64,000 nt of DNA from Duganella levis (GCF_009857605.1 NZ_WWCT01000005.1:62001-126000); one strand, 5' to 3'. Counted from the first letter of the stretch, positions 26,761-34,955 are shown. Notes: generated from the letters alone by a model not told the origin. Numbers and translations are program-made.

Positions 26761-27379
26761 CCATTTCGTCGATCTCGCCGGTGATGTTGGACAGCACGCC
26801 GGCCACCACGGAGAACTCCTTGCCGGCCTGTCCTGCGCGCGCCGCCACAATGCGCGCGTTGAACGCCACCATGCGCGCCTGGCGGTTGATGGTTTCGATA
26901 TCCGTAATCACGCCGCGCAGTTGCTTGCGCACCTGCCGCGCATTCTGCTTGGCCTGTTCTTCATAGATGCCGGTGATCGCATTCAGGATCGCCAGCGTCG
27001 GCGTGGTGATGCGCACCAGTTCCGCCAGCAGTTCCGCCGCCTGCGATGATTCCTGTGCAATCGCCTTCAAGGTGCGTTCACCCAGATCGGCAAAGGCGAC
27101 GATCTGCTTGTCGCCATCCATCTTGCCGAAGTAAGCCTCGCGCAGCTCCGGGCAGAACACGCCCGGCAAGCCGTCCGCATCGCTCAGCAGCGACTTGTGC
27201 GCGCCGCGAAACAGCGACAATGCTTCCCGCGCCGTTGCGTCACTGCCCTCCTGCCCCTGCGACGCCAGCAACGCATACAGCACGATGCGCTGTGACGTGA
27301 AGCGGCGCCGCCCGGACAGGTTGATCAAGGCACTGAATACCTCACCACTCAACGCTTTGCTGGCGACGCTCTCCATCAT
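26732..27379 (-). CDS. soluble PilJ/NarX-type sensor-like protein with short MCP-like signalling hairpin
   Basis: A 215-aa protein without membrane segments. The N-terminal part reads 'LINLSGRRRFTSQRIVLYAL', the pattern of PilJ/NarX-type four-helix sensor domains ('GRQRMLSQR' in PilJ; 'GSLRMQSYR' in the NarX nitrate-binding P-box). The C-terminal part has 'MVAFNARIVAARAGQAGKEF' then 'SVVAGVLSNITGEI', a divergent copy of the MCP hairpin tip ('LALNAAIEAARAGE'). Its start overlaps the end of nrtD by 4 bp, so it is the last gene of the nrtABD operon. A cytoplasmic nitrate/nitrite sensor is a reasonable inference, but its output partner is not visible. Confidence 0.7.
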   Translation of the reverse strand: MMESVASKALSGEVFSALINLSGRRRFTSQRIVLYALLASQGQEGSDATAREALSLFRGAHKSLLSDADGLPGVFCPELREAYFGKMDGDKQIVAFADLGERTLKAIAQESSQAAELLAELVRITTPTLAILNAITGIYEEQAKQNARQVRKQLRGVITDIETINRQARMVAFNARIVAARAGQAGKEFSVVAGVLSNITGEIDEMVNAALAAAA

Positions 27380-28182
27380 GCGGCTTCCTTCGCAGGATGC
27401 GCCTGTTTGCGATACAGGAATTCCAACACCGCGGTGCGGTATTCCATGTACTTCGCATCCGCCGCCAGGGCCACGCGGTCGCGCGGACGATCCAGCTGCA
27501 CGTTGACGATTTCGCCGATGGTGGCGGCCGGGCCGTTGGTCATCATGACGATGCGGTCGGACAGCAACACCGCCTCATCAACATCGTGGGTCACCATCAC
27601 CACGGTGGACTTGGTGGCGGCGACGATCTTCAGCAGCTCGTCCTGCAAGTGCGCGCGGGTCAGCGCATCCAGCGCGCCGAACGGTTCGTCCATCAGCAGC
27701 ACTTTCGGTTCCATCGCCAGCGCGCGGGCGATGCCGACGCGCTGCTTCATGCCGCCCGAGATTTCATGCGGCCGCTTGGTCTCGGCATGCGTCAGGCCCA
27801 CCAGCGCCAGTGCAGCCATGGTGCGTTCGCGCAGCTGCGCTTTCGATTCCGCCTTGCCAAACACCCGTTCCACGCCGAGATACACATTCTCATAGCACGT
27901 CAGCCATGGCAACAGCGAGTGATTCTGGAACACCACCGAACGCTCCGGCGACGGCCCGGCGATTTCGCGGTTGGCGCACAACAGTACGCCGTCACTCGGT
28001 TGCAGCAGGCCGGCGATCAGGTTGAGCAAGGTCGACTTCCCACAGCCCGAGTGGCCGATCAGCGTAATGAATTCGCCCTTGGCCACTTTGAGGTCGATCT
28101 CGCGCAACGCATGGAACACGCCCTTCCTGGTGTGGAAAACCATCTCCACGCCTTCGATATCGATGAATCGTGATTCGTCCAT
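27376..28182 (-). CDS. nrtD: nitrate ABC transporter ATP-binding protein
   Basis: A 268-aa ABC ATPase. Walker A is 'GHSGCGKST', the signature is 'ISGGMKQRVGIARALA', Walker B is 'VLLMDEPFGALD', and the switch His is in 'VMVTHDVDEAVLLSDR'. It belongs to the NrtD/SsuB/TauB type. The ATG at 28182 (MDESRFIDIEGVEMVFHTRKG) fits the family. A longer frame to 28470 lies inside the permease gene and is rejected. It energises NrtB for nitrate uptake. The NrtC fusion ATPase of cyanobacteria is absent, as usual in proteobacteria. Confidence 0.9.
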   Translation of the reverse strand: MDESRFIDIEGVEMVFHTRKGVFHALREIDLKVAKGEFITLIGHSGCGKSTLLNLIAGLLQPSDGVLLCANREIAGPSPERSVVFQNHSLLPWLTCYENVYLGVERVFGKAESKAQLRERTMAALALVGLTHAETKRPHEISGGMKQRVGIARALAMEPKVLLMDEPFGALDALTRAHLQDELLKIVAATKSTVVMVTHDVDEAVLLSDRIVMMTNGPAATIGEIVNVQLDRPRDRVALAADAKYMEYRTAVLEFLYRKQAHPAKEAA

Positions 28183-28193
28183 GATCGCGCTCC

Positions 28194-29108
28194 TTAGTTG
28201 GATACTTGTTCGTAGGTGAAGGCACGGGCCAGCGCCATCAGCGCCTGCTCCAGCAGCAGCCCCACCAGGCCAATCGATACGATGGCGATAATGATGTGCG
28301 GGACATTCAGGTTGTTCCACTCGTCCCACAGCCAGAAGCCGATGCCCACGCCGCCGGTCAGCATTTCGGCCGCGACGATCACCAGCCACGCGGTGCCGAT
28401 CGACAGCCGCACGCCGGTCAGAATGTATGGCAGCGCCGATGGCAGCAGGATCTTGGTCAGCACCTTCCACTCCGACAGGTTGAGCACCCTCGCCACGTTC
28501 ATGTAATCCTGCGGCACGCGCTGCACGCCGACGGCGGTGTTGATGATCATCGGCCAGATCGAGCAGATGAAGATCGACCAGATCGCCGCCGGGTTAGCGG
28601 ATTTGAACACCAGCAGCCCAATCGGCAACCACGCCAGCGGCGACACCGGTTTCAGCAAACTGATAATCGGTCCGAACATGCTGCCGACGAATTGCACGCG
28701 GCCGATCAGGAAGCCGAGCGGAATGCCGACCAGCGCCGCCAGGCCGAAGCCCACGCCCACGCGCTGCAAGGACGCCAGCAGGTTCCAGCCGATGCCCTGG
28801 TCATTCGGGCTAGTGCGGTAGAACGGATCGGAGAACAGCTTGACCGCTTCCGCCAGCGTGGCGGCCGGCGTCGGGAAGGTGGCGTTGTTCACGGTGATCA
28901 GCTGCCATACGGCGACCAGCAAGGCCGCCCCCACCAGCGGCGCGACGATTTTCATGACGATGGCGGAGACCTGCCGGCGCGCGCGCGCCGTGCCGTTGGC
29001 GGCCAGCGGGCGACGTGGACGGCGGGCGGGCGCGGCAGCGGTGGCATCGGCGGTAGCAACGGCCGCAACTGCAGGCGCCGGGTTATCCGGTTCTAGCATA
29101 GCGTTCAT
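28194..29108 (-). CDS. nrtB: nitrate ABC transporter permease
   Basis: A 304-aa permease with an Ala/Pro-rich cytoplasmic N-terminus (about residues 8-45) and about six membrane segments. The 'LNLSEWKVLTKILLPSALPY' EAA-type loop and 'GIGFWLWDEWNNLNVPHIII' are typical of NrtB. It forms the channel for nitrate (possibly nitrite or cyanate) import with NrtA and NrtD. It is 11 bp upstream of nrtD and 15 bp downstream of nrtA. Confidence 0.93.
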   Translation of the reverse strand: MNAMLEPDNPAPAVAAVATADATAAAPARRPRRPLAANGTARARRQVSAIVMKIVAPLVGAALLVAVWQLITVNNATFPTPAATLAEAVKLFSDPFYRTSPNDQGIGWNLLASLQRVGVGFGLAALVGIPLGFLIGRVQFVGSMFGPIISLLKPVSPLAWLPIGLLVFKSANPAAIWSIFICSIWPMIINTAVGVQRVPQDYMNVARVLNLSEWKVLTKILLPSALPYILTGVRLSIGTAWLVIVAAEMLTGGVGIGFWLWDEWNNLNVPHIIIAIVSIGLVGLLLEQALMALARAFTYEQVSN

Positions 29109-29123
29109 CAGATGCTCCTGTTA

Positions 29124-30389
29124 TCAGGCTTTGATCTTGAACGAGGCGGCGAACGCTTTCGGGTTCTTGCCGTCCCACACTGAACCGTCCATCAGTTTCG
29201 AGGTACGCAGAGGGCTCTTAGGTACAGGCGTTTTGGTCATGGTGGCCGCATCCTTGTACAAGTCGATCTGGTTGACCGAGGTCGCCACGGCCAGGTAATC
29301 CGGATCGTCCTTCAGCAGGCCCCAGCGGCGGTGCTGCGTCATAAACCACATGCCGTCCGACAGGTACGGGAAGTTGACCGCGCCGTCGTTGTAGAACTTC
29401 ATGTGATTCGGATCGTCCCAGGTCTTGCCCAGGCCATTCTGGTAACGGCCCATGATGCGCTGGTCGATCGCATCCTTGCTGGTGTTGACGTAGGATTTAT
29501 CGGCGATCACCTCGGCCATCTTGTTCTTGTTGGCCAGCGACGCATCGATCCATTTGCCTGCATCCAGAATCGCCGCCATCATGGCGCGGCAGGTGTTCGG
29601 ATACTTCTTGGCGAATTCCAGCGTGGAGCCCAGCACCTTCTCCGGGTGGTCCTTCCAGATATCCTGCGTGGTGGTGGCGGTGATGCCCACGCCGTCCATG
29701 ATGGCGCGATGGCCCCACGGTTCGCCGACGCAGAAGCCGTCCATATTCCCGACCCGCATATTGGCCACCATCTGCGGCGGCGGTACGGTGATGACCTTGG
29801 CGTCCTTCATCGGATTGATGCCGTTGGCGGCCAGCCAGTAGTACAGCCACATGGCGTGGGTGCCGGTCGGGAAGGTCTGCGCGAAGGTGTACTCGCGCTT
29901 ATCGGTCTGCATCAGCTTTGCCAGCGATGGACCATCGACGCCGCCCTTATCGGCGATTTTCTTCGATAGCGTGATCGCCTGGCCGTTGTTATTGAGGCCC
30001 ATCAGCACCGCCATGTCCTTCTTCTGGCCGCCGATACCCATCTGCACGCCGTAAAGGAGACCATACAGAACATGGGCTGCATCCAGATCGCCATTCGACA
30101 GCTTGTCGCGCACGCCGGCCCACGAGGCCTCTTTACTCAGCACGAATTTGACGCCGTATTTTTTATCGAAGCCCAGCACCGACGCCATCACCACGGAGGC
30201 GCAATCGGTCAGCGGAATGAAGCCGATCTTGACTTCTTCTTTCTCCGGCTTGTCCGACCCTGCGGCCCATACGCCCCCCGTTGCCAATCCCAACATGCTT
30301 CCTCCCGCTACCAGACCTGCACCATGAATAATTTTCCTGCGTGTGACGTCGACCTCGACGTCGTTTGCTGCGAGCTCAGTATGCTTCAT
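29124..30389 (-). CDS. nrtA: nitrate ABC transporter substrate-binding protein
   Basis: A 421-aa binding protein. The N-terminus has a twin-arginine-type signal, 'VTRRKIIHGAGLVAGG' then a hydrophobic stretch ending 'GVWAAG', so export by Tat is likely. The mature part has 'VKIGFIPLTDCASVVMA' and 'TFPTGTHAMWLYYWLAANGI', hallmarks of NrtA/CmpA/NasS proteins. It captures nitrate in the periplasm for NrtB/NrtD. The Tat-like signal and its place in a transporter operon argue against it being the cytoplasmic sensor NasS. It is first in its operon, behind a sigma-54 promoter and ANTAR leader. Confidence 0.93.
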   Translation of the reverse strand: MKHTELAANDVEVDVTRRKIIHGAGLVAGGSMLGLATGGVWAAGSDKPEKEEVKIGFIPLTDCASVVMASVLGFDKKYGVKFVLSKEASWAGVRDKLSNGDLDAAHVLYGLLYGVQMGIGGQKKDMAVLMGLNNNGQAITLSKKIADKGGVDGPSLAKLMQTDKREYTFAQTFPTGTHAMWLYYWLAANGINPMKDAKVITVPPPQMVANMRVGNMDGFCVGEPWGHRAIMDGVGITATTTQDIWKDHPEKVLGSTLEFAKKYPNTCRAMMAAILDAGKWIDASLANKNKMAEVIADKSYVNTSKDAIDQRIMGRYQNGLGKTWDDPNHMKFYNDGAVNFPYLSDGMWFMTQHRRWGLLKDDPDYLAVATSVNQIDLYKDAATMTKTPVPKSPLRTSKLMDGSVWDGKNPKAFAASFKIKA

Positions 30390-30427
30390 GGCTATCCCTT
30401 CTGGTAGTCGTCTATAACTATTGGGCC

Positions 30428-30473
30428 AAAAAAAACGCCTACCCTCACGAACGAATTCATGATCTGGTAGACG
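30428..30473 (-). terminator. intrinsic terminator in the nrtABD leader
   Basis: On the minus strand CGTCTACC (30473-30466) pairs with GGTAGGCG (30443-30436) through 8 pairs including one G-U. An inner stem CATGAA/TTCGTG closes on a TTCG loop. Eight T residues follow at 30435-30428. It lies about 40 bp before the nrtA ATG and is therefore an attenuator. Its 5' arm overlaps ANTAR hairpin P2. Confidence 0.85.
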
Positions 30474-30530
30474 TCATTGTCTGGTGGGCCCTACCGCCGT
30501 TGGCAAGGCACATCGTGCGCAGCATTGCGC
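30469..30530 (-). ncRNA. two-hairpin ANTAR (NasT-type) antitermination leader upstream of nrtA
   Basis: Minus-strand hairpins: P1 GCGC[AATGCT]GCGC at 30530-30517 and P2 AGAC[AATGAC]GTCT at 30482-30469. Both six-base loops have A at position 1 and G at position 4, as ANTAR proteins require. The GTCT arm of P2 is shared with the terminator's 5' arm, so bound NasT would allow read-through. A third possible hexaloop, AACGGC, lies between them but its arm would compete differently. P1 begins a few bases after the predicted sigma-54 start. Confidence 0.8.
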
Positions 30531-30544
30531 TTACTTACAGCAAT

Positions 30545-30559
30545 GCAATGTCCGTGCCA
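30545..30559 (-). promoter_or_regulatory. sigma-54 promoter of nrtABD
   Basis: Minus strand TGGCACGGACATTGC at 30559-30545 is a full match to the sigma-54 consensus TGGCACG-N4-TTGC. The start would be near 30533, 3 bases before ANTAR hairpin P1. It has the same arrangement as the promoter of the narK operon. Confidence 0.87.
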
Positions 30560-30594
30560 GCGGGGCTACAGAGGGGGAAGAGGAATAGACGGGC

Positions 30595-30625
30595 AAAAAA
30601 AATGCACCGAAAATGCGCGCTGCAT
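30595..30625 (-). terminator. possible terminator after nasT
   Basis: On the minus strand ATGCA (30625-30621) can pair with TGCAT (30606-30602), followed by a run of seven T. It lies 18 bp past the nasT stop. The stem is short with a long loop, so this is a weak call. It would separate nasT transcription from the sigma-54 unit. Confidence 0.4.
30604..30618. promoter_or_regulatory. possible NtrC-like site upstream of nrtA
   Basis: GCGC-N7-GTGC (minus strand, 30618-30604) matches the NtrC dyad GCAC-N7-GTGC with one mismatch, centred about 78 bp upstream of the predicted start. It overlaps the weak nasT terminator stem, so the two readings compete. Confidence 0.4.
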
Positions 30626-30642
30626 CATTTTGGGGGGCATTT

Positions 30643-31284
30643 TTAGCCCAAGAGATCTTCGACGTCGAGGATGCGCTGCGCCACTTCGGACAGCTTGAGG
30701 TTTTTGCTCATGGCCATGGAGCGCAGCTTCTGATAGGCCTGCTCCTCGGTGAAGCGCTGGCGCTCCATCAGCAGGCCCTTGGCCTTTTCGATGACTTTGC
30801 GCTCGGCCAGCTTGCTCTTGGTATCGGACAGTTCATCCAGCAGCTTCTGCTCGCGCTTGAACTGCGCCAGCGCCACTTGCAGCACCGGCTTGATGCGCTC
30901 GCCCTGCAAGCCGGCGACGATGTAGGCCGACACGCCTGCTTCCACTGCGGCCTCCATGCTTTCCGGGTCCTGGTCTTCGGTGAACATGACGATCGGGCGG
31001 CGCTCGTCGCGGGTGGCGATGACGATATGCTCCAGCACATCGCGCGCATCCGATTCGGCATCGACGATGATCATGTCCGGCTGGAGTTGCGCGATGCGCT
31101 CGGGCAAGTACATATCCGGCGGCAGCGAGGCGACAATGTCGTAGCCCGCCTCCAGCAAACCGATGCGCAGCACGCGCGCACGCTCGGCCTGCGCATGCAA
31201 CGCTTCGTCGCCTTCGTCATGAATGACGGTGTTGACGACAACGATGCGCAATTTCGGCATGGCCGGCTGGGTTTTGGTGGTCAT
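30643..31284 (-). CDS. nasT: ANTAR-domain nitrate antitermination regulator NasT
   Basis: A 213-aa protein. A pseudo-receiver domain (about residues 9-125, 'LRIVVVNTVIHDEGDEALHA', 'IIVDAESDARDVLEHI') is followed by a coiled stretch and a C-terminal ANTAR domain (about 145-205, 'VIEKAKGLLMERQRFTEEQAYQKLRSMAM'). ANTAR proteins bind paired hexaloop hairpins and block terminator formation. Two such leaders occur in this window, before nrtA and narK. NasT is usually held inactive by its partner NasS, which is not encoded beside it here. It lies directly upstream of nrtABD on the same strand but behind its own promoter. Confidence 0.93.
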   Translation of the reverse strand: MTTKTQPAMPKLRIVVVNTVIHDEGDEALHAQAERARVLRIGLLEAGYDIVASLPPDMYLPERIAQLQPDMIIVDAESDARDVLEHIVIATRDERRPIVMFTEDQDPESMEAAVEAGVSAYIVAGLQGERIKPVLQVALAQFKREQKLLDELSDTKSKLAERKVIEKAKGLLMERQRFTEEQAYQKLRSMAMSKNLKLSEVAQRILDVEDLLG

Positions 31285-31329
31285 GCGCAGATTCTAAGTC
31301 AGAACCGACTGATTCTGCCAGCCTTGCTT

Positions 31330-32202
31330 TTAGCGTTGCATGCCCCAGCGCCGCACGGTGAAGGTTTCCAGTGGACGGAATACCACGTTTTCCACCAGCA
31401 GGCCGATGAGGATGACGGCGGCCAGGCCGGCAAAGACTTTGTCAGTGTAGAGCTCGCTGCGGTTCTGGAAGATGTACCAGCCCAGGCCACCTTGCCCACC
31501 GGTGGTGCCGAATACCAGCTCTGCGGCGATCAGCGTGCGCCAGGCGAAGGCCCAGCCGATCTTCAGGCCGGACAGGATGGACGGCAGCGCCGCCGGCACC
31601 AGGATGTGCAGCACCAGCCGCAGTCCGTGCAAGCCGTAGTTGCGGCCGGCCATGCGCAGCGTCTCCGGCACCGCCTGGAAGCCGGCATAGGCGCCCAGCG
31701 CCAGCGGCCACAGGACCGCGTGGACGATGACGAACAGCAGGCTGGCCTTGCCCAGGCCGAACCACAACAGCGCCAGCGGCAGCAGGGCAATCGCCGGCAG
31801 CGGGTTGAACATGGCGGTCAGCGTTTCCAGCAGGTCGCGACCGATGCGGGTGGAGGCGGCCAGCGCGGTCAGCACGAAGGCGGCCACGATGCCGGCCAGG
31901 TAGCCTTGCACCAGTACCGCCAGCGAGATGCGGATGCGGTCCAGCAGCTCACCATTGACGATGCCGTCAACAAAGGCGCGCGCGGTTTGCAGGAAGGTCG
32001 GCAGCAGCAGGTCGTTGTCGGTCCAGCGGGCTGCGGCTTCCCATAGGATGGCCAGCAGGATCAGGATCAGCGTCTTGCGCAGCCAGGCTTGCTGCCAGGC
32101 GCGTTGGGCCAGTGGCGGCAGCGGATCGGCGGCGCGCAGCGTAGGCGCGGCGACGCTGTACTCGCGCTCCTGTCGGATTGGTGGATCGAGGACGAGGCTC
32201 AT
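31330..32202 (-). CDS. tauC: taurine/sulfonate-type ABC transporter permease
   Basis: A 290-aa permease of the SsuC/TauC family with about six membrane segments. The EAA-type loop is 'AGRNYGLHGLRLVLHILVPAALPSILSGLK', followed by 'AFAWRTLIAAELVFGTTGGQGGLG'. It is the last gene of a four-gene operon (dioxygenase, binding protein, ATPase, permease) and its ATG overlaps the stop of the ATPase gene. The substrate is a sulfonate such as taurine by analogy; family members also carry aliphatic sulfonates or other small organics. Confidence 0.85.
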   Translation of the reverse strand: MSLVLDPPIRQEREYSVAAPTLRAADPLPPLAQRAWQQAWLRKTLILILLAILWEAAARWTDNDLLLPTFLQTARAFVDGIVNGELLDRIRISLAVLVQGYLAGIVAAFVLTALAASTRIGRDLLETLTAMFNPLPAIALLPLALLWFGLGKASLLFVIVHAVLWPLALGAYAGFQAVPETLRMAGRNYGLHGLRLVLHILVPAALPSILSGLKIGWAFAWRTLIAAELVFGTTGGQGGLGWYIFQNRSELYTDKVFAGLAAVILIGLLVENVVFRPLETFTVRRWGMQR

Positions 32203-33077
32203 AGACCGTCATTCCGGCGCACGCCGGAATCCATAGAACGCTTAACGGCACGCTCAGCATGGTCACCGGCGTGCGCCGGTGAGACGGCAACGGCGGTGGC
32301 GGCCTCGCCGAACAGCAGCCCGTGAATGCGCTGCGTGGCCGCCTGAAACTCCAGGCTGCCGGCGCTGGCCAGATCAAACTGGTGACTATTCAACTCCGCC
32401 CTCACCTGCCCGGGATGCGGCGACAGCAACAGGATGCGATTCCCCACCACCAGCGCCTCCTCAATCGAATGCGTGACGAACAACAGCGTAAAGCGCAGCT
32501 CCTCCCACAAGCGCCCCAATTCCTCCTGCATCTTGCGCCGCGTGAGCGCGTCGAGCGCGGCGAACGGCTCGTCCATCAGCAGCACCTCCGGCTGCATCGC
32601 CAGCGCGCGCGCAATCGCCACGCGCTGCTTCATACCGCCGGACAGCGTGTGCGGATGCGCATCCTCAAAGCCGCTCAAGCCCACCTTGCCAATCCAGTGC
32701 ATGGCCCGCTCGGCCGCTTCGTGACGGCTCACGCGCTTGGTCATCAGCAGCGGGAACATTACGTTCTCTTTCACCGTCTTCCACGGCGGCAGCTGGTCAA
32801 ACTCCTGGAACACCACAATGCGGTCCGGCCCTGGTCCGCGCACCGGCGCGCCGTTGATGGCGATGCTGCCGGCCGCCGGCGCAATGAAGCCCGCCGCCGC
32901 CTTCAGCAACGACGACTTGCCGCAGCCCGAAGGCCCCAGCAGCACAAAGCGGTCGCCGCGATACACGTCGAAGCTGACATCGTGCGTAGCGCGCGTGCCG
33001 CCATATTCCAGGCTCACGCCTTCGGCGCGCAGCAGCGGCGCGATGCCCCCGGTCGGGCTGACGATTTGCAGGCTCAT
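32199..33077 (-). CDS. tauB: taurine/sulfonate-type ABC transporter ATP-binding protein with REP-derived C-terminal tail
   Basis: A 292-aa ATPase. Walker A is 'GPSGCGKSS', the signature is 'LSGGMKQRVAIARALA', Walker B is 'VLLMDEPFAALD', and the switch His is in 'LFVTHSIEEALVVGNR'. The body ends around residue 266; the last 27 or so residues ('AVKRSMDSGVRRNDGL') are not family-like. They are encoded by two REP-like palindromes at 32211-32281 that run into the gene's 3' end. The start overlaps the binding-protein stop (ATGA). It powers uptake through TauC. Confidence 0.87.
   Translation of the reverse strand: MSLQIVSPTGGIAPLLRAEGVSLEYGGTRATHDVSFDVYRGDRFVLLGPSGCGKSSLLKAAAGFIAPAAGSIAINGAPVRGPGPDRIVVFQEFDQLPPWKTVKENVMFPLLMTKRVSRHEAAERAMHWIGKVGLSGFEDAHPHTLSGGMKQRVAIARALAMQPEVLLMDEPFAALDALTRRKMQEELGRLWEELRFTLLFVTHSIEEALVVGNRILLLSPHPGQVRAELNSHQFDLASAGSLEFQAATQRIHGLLFGEAATAVAVSPAHAGDHAERAVKRSMDSGVRRNDGL
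32211..32281. repeat. pair of REP-like palindromes inside the 3' end of tauB
   Basis: ATTCCGGCGCACGCCGGAAT (32211-32230) is a palindrome with 9-bp arms. CACCGGCGTGCGCCGGTG (32264-32281) is a second with 8-bp arms, the pair spaced like a bacterial interspersed mosaic element. The first has the common 'GTCATTCC...GGAATCCA' REP setting. A relative occurs at 38167-38192. Both lie within the tauB reading frame. Confidence 0.75.
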
Positions 33078-34069
33078 GATCCGTGCACAATCACAGGATC
33101 TTCAAAGAAGTAATCGCGCCAGCTGGCCGGCTGCTTCTTGATCGCGCCCACGCGGTACAGGAACTGCGCAAGGCCGTAGGTGTTCTGCGGCGCCACGCTG
33201 AAGTTCACCTGCGGATTCTTGATGATCTTTAAAATCAGCTCGCGATCCACCTTGCTCTTGCTTATGCGCAGATAGGTATCGGCCGCGCCTTCCGGATTCT
33301 TGGCCACATACTGCGCCGCTTCCGCCAGCGCGGCGGTGAAGGCGCGGTAGGTCTTCGGATTCTCGTTGCGGAATTTCTCGGTGGCGTACAACACGGTGGC
33401 GGAACTCGGACCACCCAGCACATCGTAGGAATTCAGCACGATGTGCGCATTCGGATTGCCGGCCAGTTCCTGCTCCTGGAACGGCGGATTGCCGAAGTGG
33501 CCGTTGATCTCCGTGCCGCCCGCGATCACGGCGGTGGCGGCATCCGGATGCGGCAAGGTCTGCGTGAATTTATCCAGCCGCGCAAACTCCTTGTCGCCCC
33601 ACTGCTTGGCCGCCGCATATTGCAGGATGCGCGACTGCACCGACACCGTCACCGCCGGCAGCGCAATGCGGTCCTTTTCGGTCAGGTCGGTGATGCTCTT
33701 CACCTTGGGATTGGTGCTCACCAGGTAGTAAGGGAAGCTGCCCAGCGACGCCACGCCCTTCACGTTCTGGCGGCCATTGGTGCGGTCCCAGATGGTCAGC
33801 AGCGGACCGACGCCGGCGCCGGCGATATCAATGGCGCCCGACAGCAGCGCATCATTCACCGCCGAACCGCCGGACAGCTGCAGGCGCTCCACCGTGATAT
33901 CGACGCCGAGCTTCTTGCCCTGCTTCTCGATCAGCTGCTGGTCCTGCGCCACGTTCAGCAGCAGGTAGACCACGCCGAACTGCTCGGCGATGCGGATGCG
34001 GCCTTCGGCATACGCGGGTGCAGCGAAGGCGAAGCTTAGCGCCAAAGTGGCGGCGGTCAGTTTGAACAT
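33074..34069 (-). CDS. sulfonate/taurine-type ABC transporter substrate-binding protein
   Basis: A 331-aa exported binding protein of the SsuA/TauA/NMT1 family. It starts MFKLTAATLALSFAFAAPAYA, a clear Sec signal peptide with cleavage after AYA, followed by 'EGRIRIAEQFGVVYLLLNVA'. 'NDALLSGAIDIAGAGVGPLL' and 'GTEINGHFGNPPFQEQEL' fit the fold. The ATG at 34069 is chosen over an upstream start at 34108 because it begins the signal peptide directly. It lies between the dioxygenase gene and tauB, overlapping tauB by 4 bp. Confidence 0.87.
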   Translation of the reverse strand: MFKLTAATLALSFAFAAPAYAEGRIRIAEQFGVVYLLLNVAQDQQLIEKQGKKLGVDITVERLQLSGGSAVNDALLSGAIDIAGAGVGPLLTIWDRTNGRQNVKGVASLGSFPYYLVSTNPKVKSITDLTEKDRIALPAVTVSVQSRILQYAAAKQWGDKEFARLDKFTQTLPHPDAATAVIAGGTEINGHFGNPPFQEQELAGNPNAHIVLNSYDVLGGPSSATVLYATEKFRNENPKTYRAFTAALAEAAQYVAKNPEGAADTYLRISKSKVDRELILKIIKNPQVNFSVAPQNTYGLAQFLYRVGAIKKQPASWRDYFFEDPVIVHGS

Positions 34070-34085
34070 GGTGATCCTCGGTGGA

Positions 34086-34955
34086 TTAAAAAGGCACGTC
34101 GCCTTCAATGGTGGTGCGATACAGCTTGCGGCGCAGATGCGCGGGCGTGCCGGCCGCCAGGTGCATCAGCGAGCGGTTATCCCAGAACACCATGTCATGC
34201 GGCGCCCAGCGATGACGGTACACGTGCTCCGGCCTGACGCTGTGCGCGAACAACTCATCGAGCAGCGCGCGGCTTTCGTCATCCGGCAGGCCGACGATGC
34301 GGGTGGTGAAATGCTCGCTCACGAACAGCGCCTTGCGGCCGGTTTCGGGATGCGTGCGCACCACCGGATGGACTACCGGCTTGACCTCGTCGATCTGCGC
34401 CTGCGTCAGCGCCGGGCGGAAGGGACTGCGGCGGCGCAGTTCTTCGTACTGGGTGAGATAGCTGTGCTCAGCGCGCGCGCCGTGCACGGCGTTGCGCAAG
34501 GCGGCCGGCAGCGTGTCATAGGCCAGATGCATATTGGCGAACAGCGTATCGCCGCCTTCGTCCGGCAACTCCTGCGCGTGCAACATCGAGCCGAGGCTCG
34601 GCGTCTCCTTGTACGACAGGTCGGAATGCCAGAAGTGGCCGGCGTCGCCCAGGCCGATCGGCTGGCCGTCCTCGATGATGTTGGAGATGATCAGCACTTC
34701 CGGGTGCGAAGGCAGTTGGAAATTGCGCAGCACATGGATTTGCAGCGGCCCGAAACGGCGGCTGAAATCGACTTGCTGCTGCGGCGTGATGCGCTGGTCG
34801 CGGAACACCAGCAGATGGTGATCCAGATGCGCCTTGTGAATGCGCTGGAACTCGCGCGGCGGCAGCGGGCGGTTCAGGTCCAGCCCAAGAATCTCGGCGC
34901 CCAGCGGCGCATCAAACAACTCAACCTGAAAAGCATCTTGCAGAACGGCAGCCAT
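34086..34955 (-). CDS. tauD: TauD/TfdA-family Fe(II)/2-oxoglutarate dioxygenase
   Basis: A 289-aa non-haem iron dioxygenase. The facial triad is visible: 'HFWHSDLSYKETPS' gives His-x-Asp, and the distal His is in 'SLMHLAAG' near residue 265. 'LYRTTIEGD' near the C-terminus carries the 2-oxoglutarate-binding Arg. TauD releases sulfite from taurine; TfdA-like relatives act on aryloxyacetates or other organics. It is the first gene of the operon with a sulfonate-type ABC transporter, supporting a sulfur-scavenging role. The start may be 34955 or 34964. It lies 16 bp before the binding-protein gene. Confidence 0.85.
   Translation of the reverse strand: MAAVLQDAFQVELFDAPLGAEILGLDLNRPLPPREFQRIHKAHLDHHLLVFRDQRITPQQQVDFSRRFGPLQIHVLRNFQLPSHPEVLIISNIIEDGQPIGLGDAGHFWHSDLSYKETPSLGSMLHAQELPDEGGDTLFANMHLAYDTLPAALRNAVHGARAEHSYLTQYEELRRRSPFRPALTQAQIDEVKPVVHPVVRTHPETGRKALFVSEHFTTRIVGLPDDESRALLDELFAHSVRPEHVYRHRWAPHDMVFWDNRSLMHLAAGTPAHLRRKLYRTTIEGDVPF

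Noticed and set aside
29124..30389. nrtA as the cytoplasmic sensor NasS
   Set aside because: It has a Tat-like signal and sits with a permease and ATPase, so it is the transporter's binding protein.
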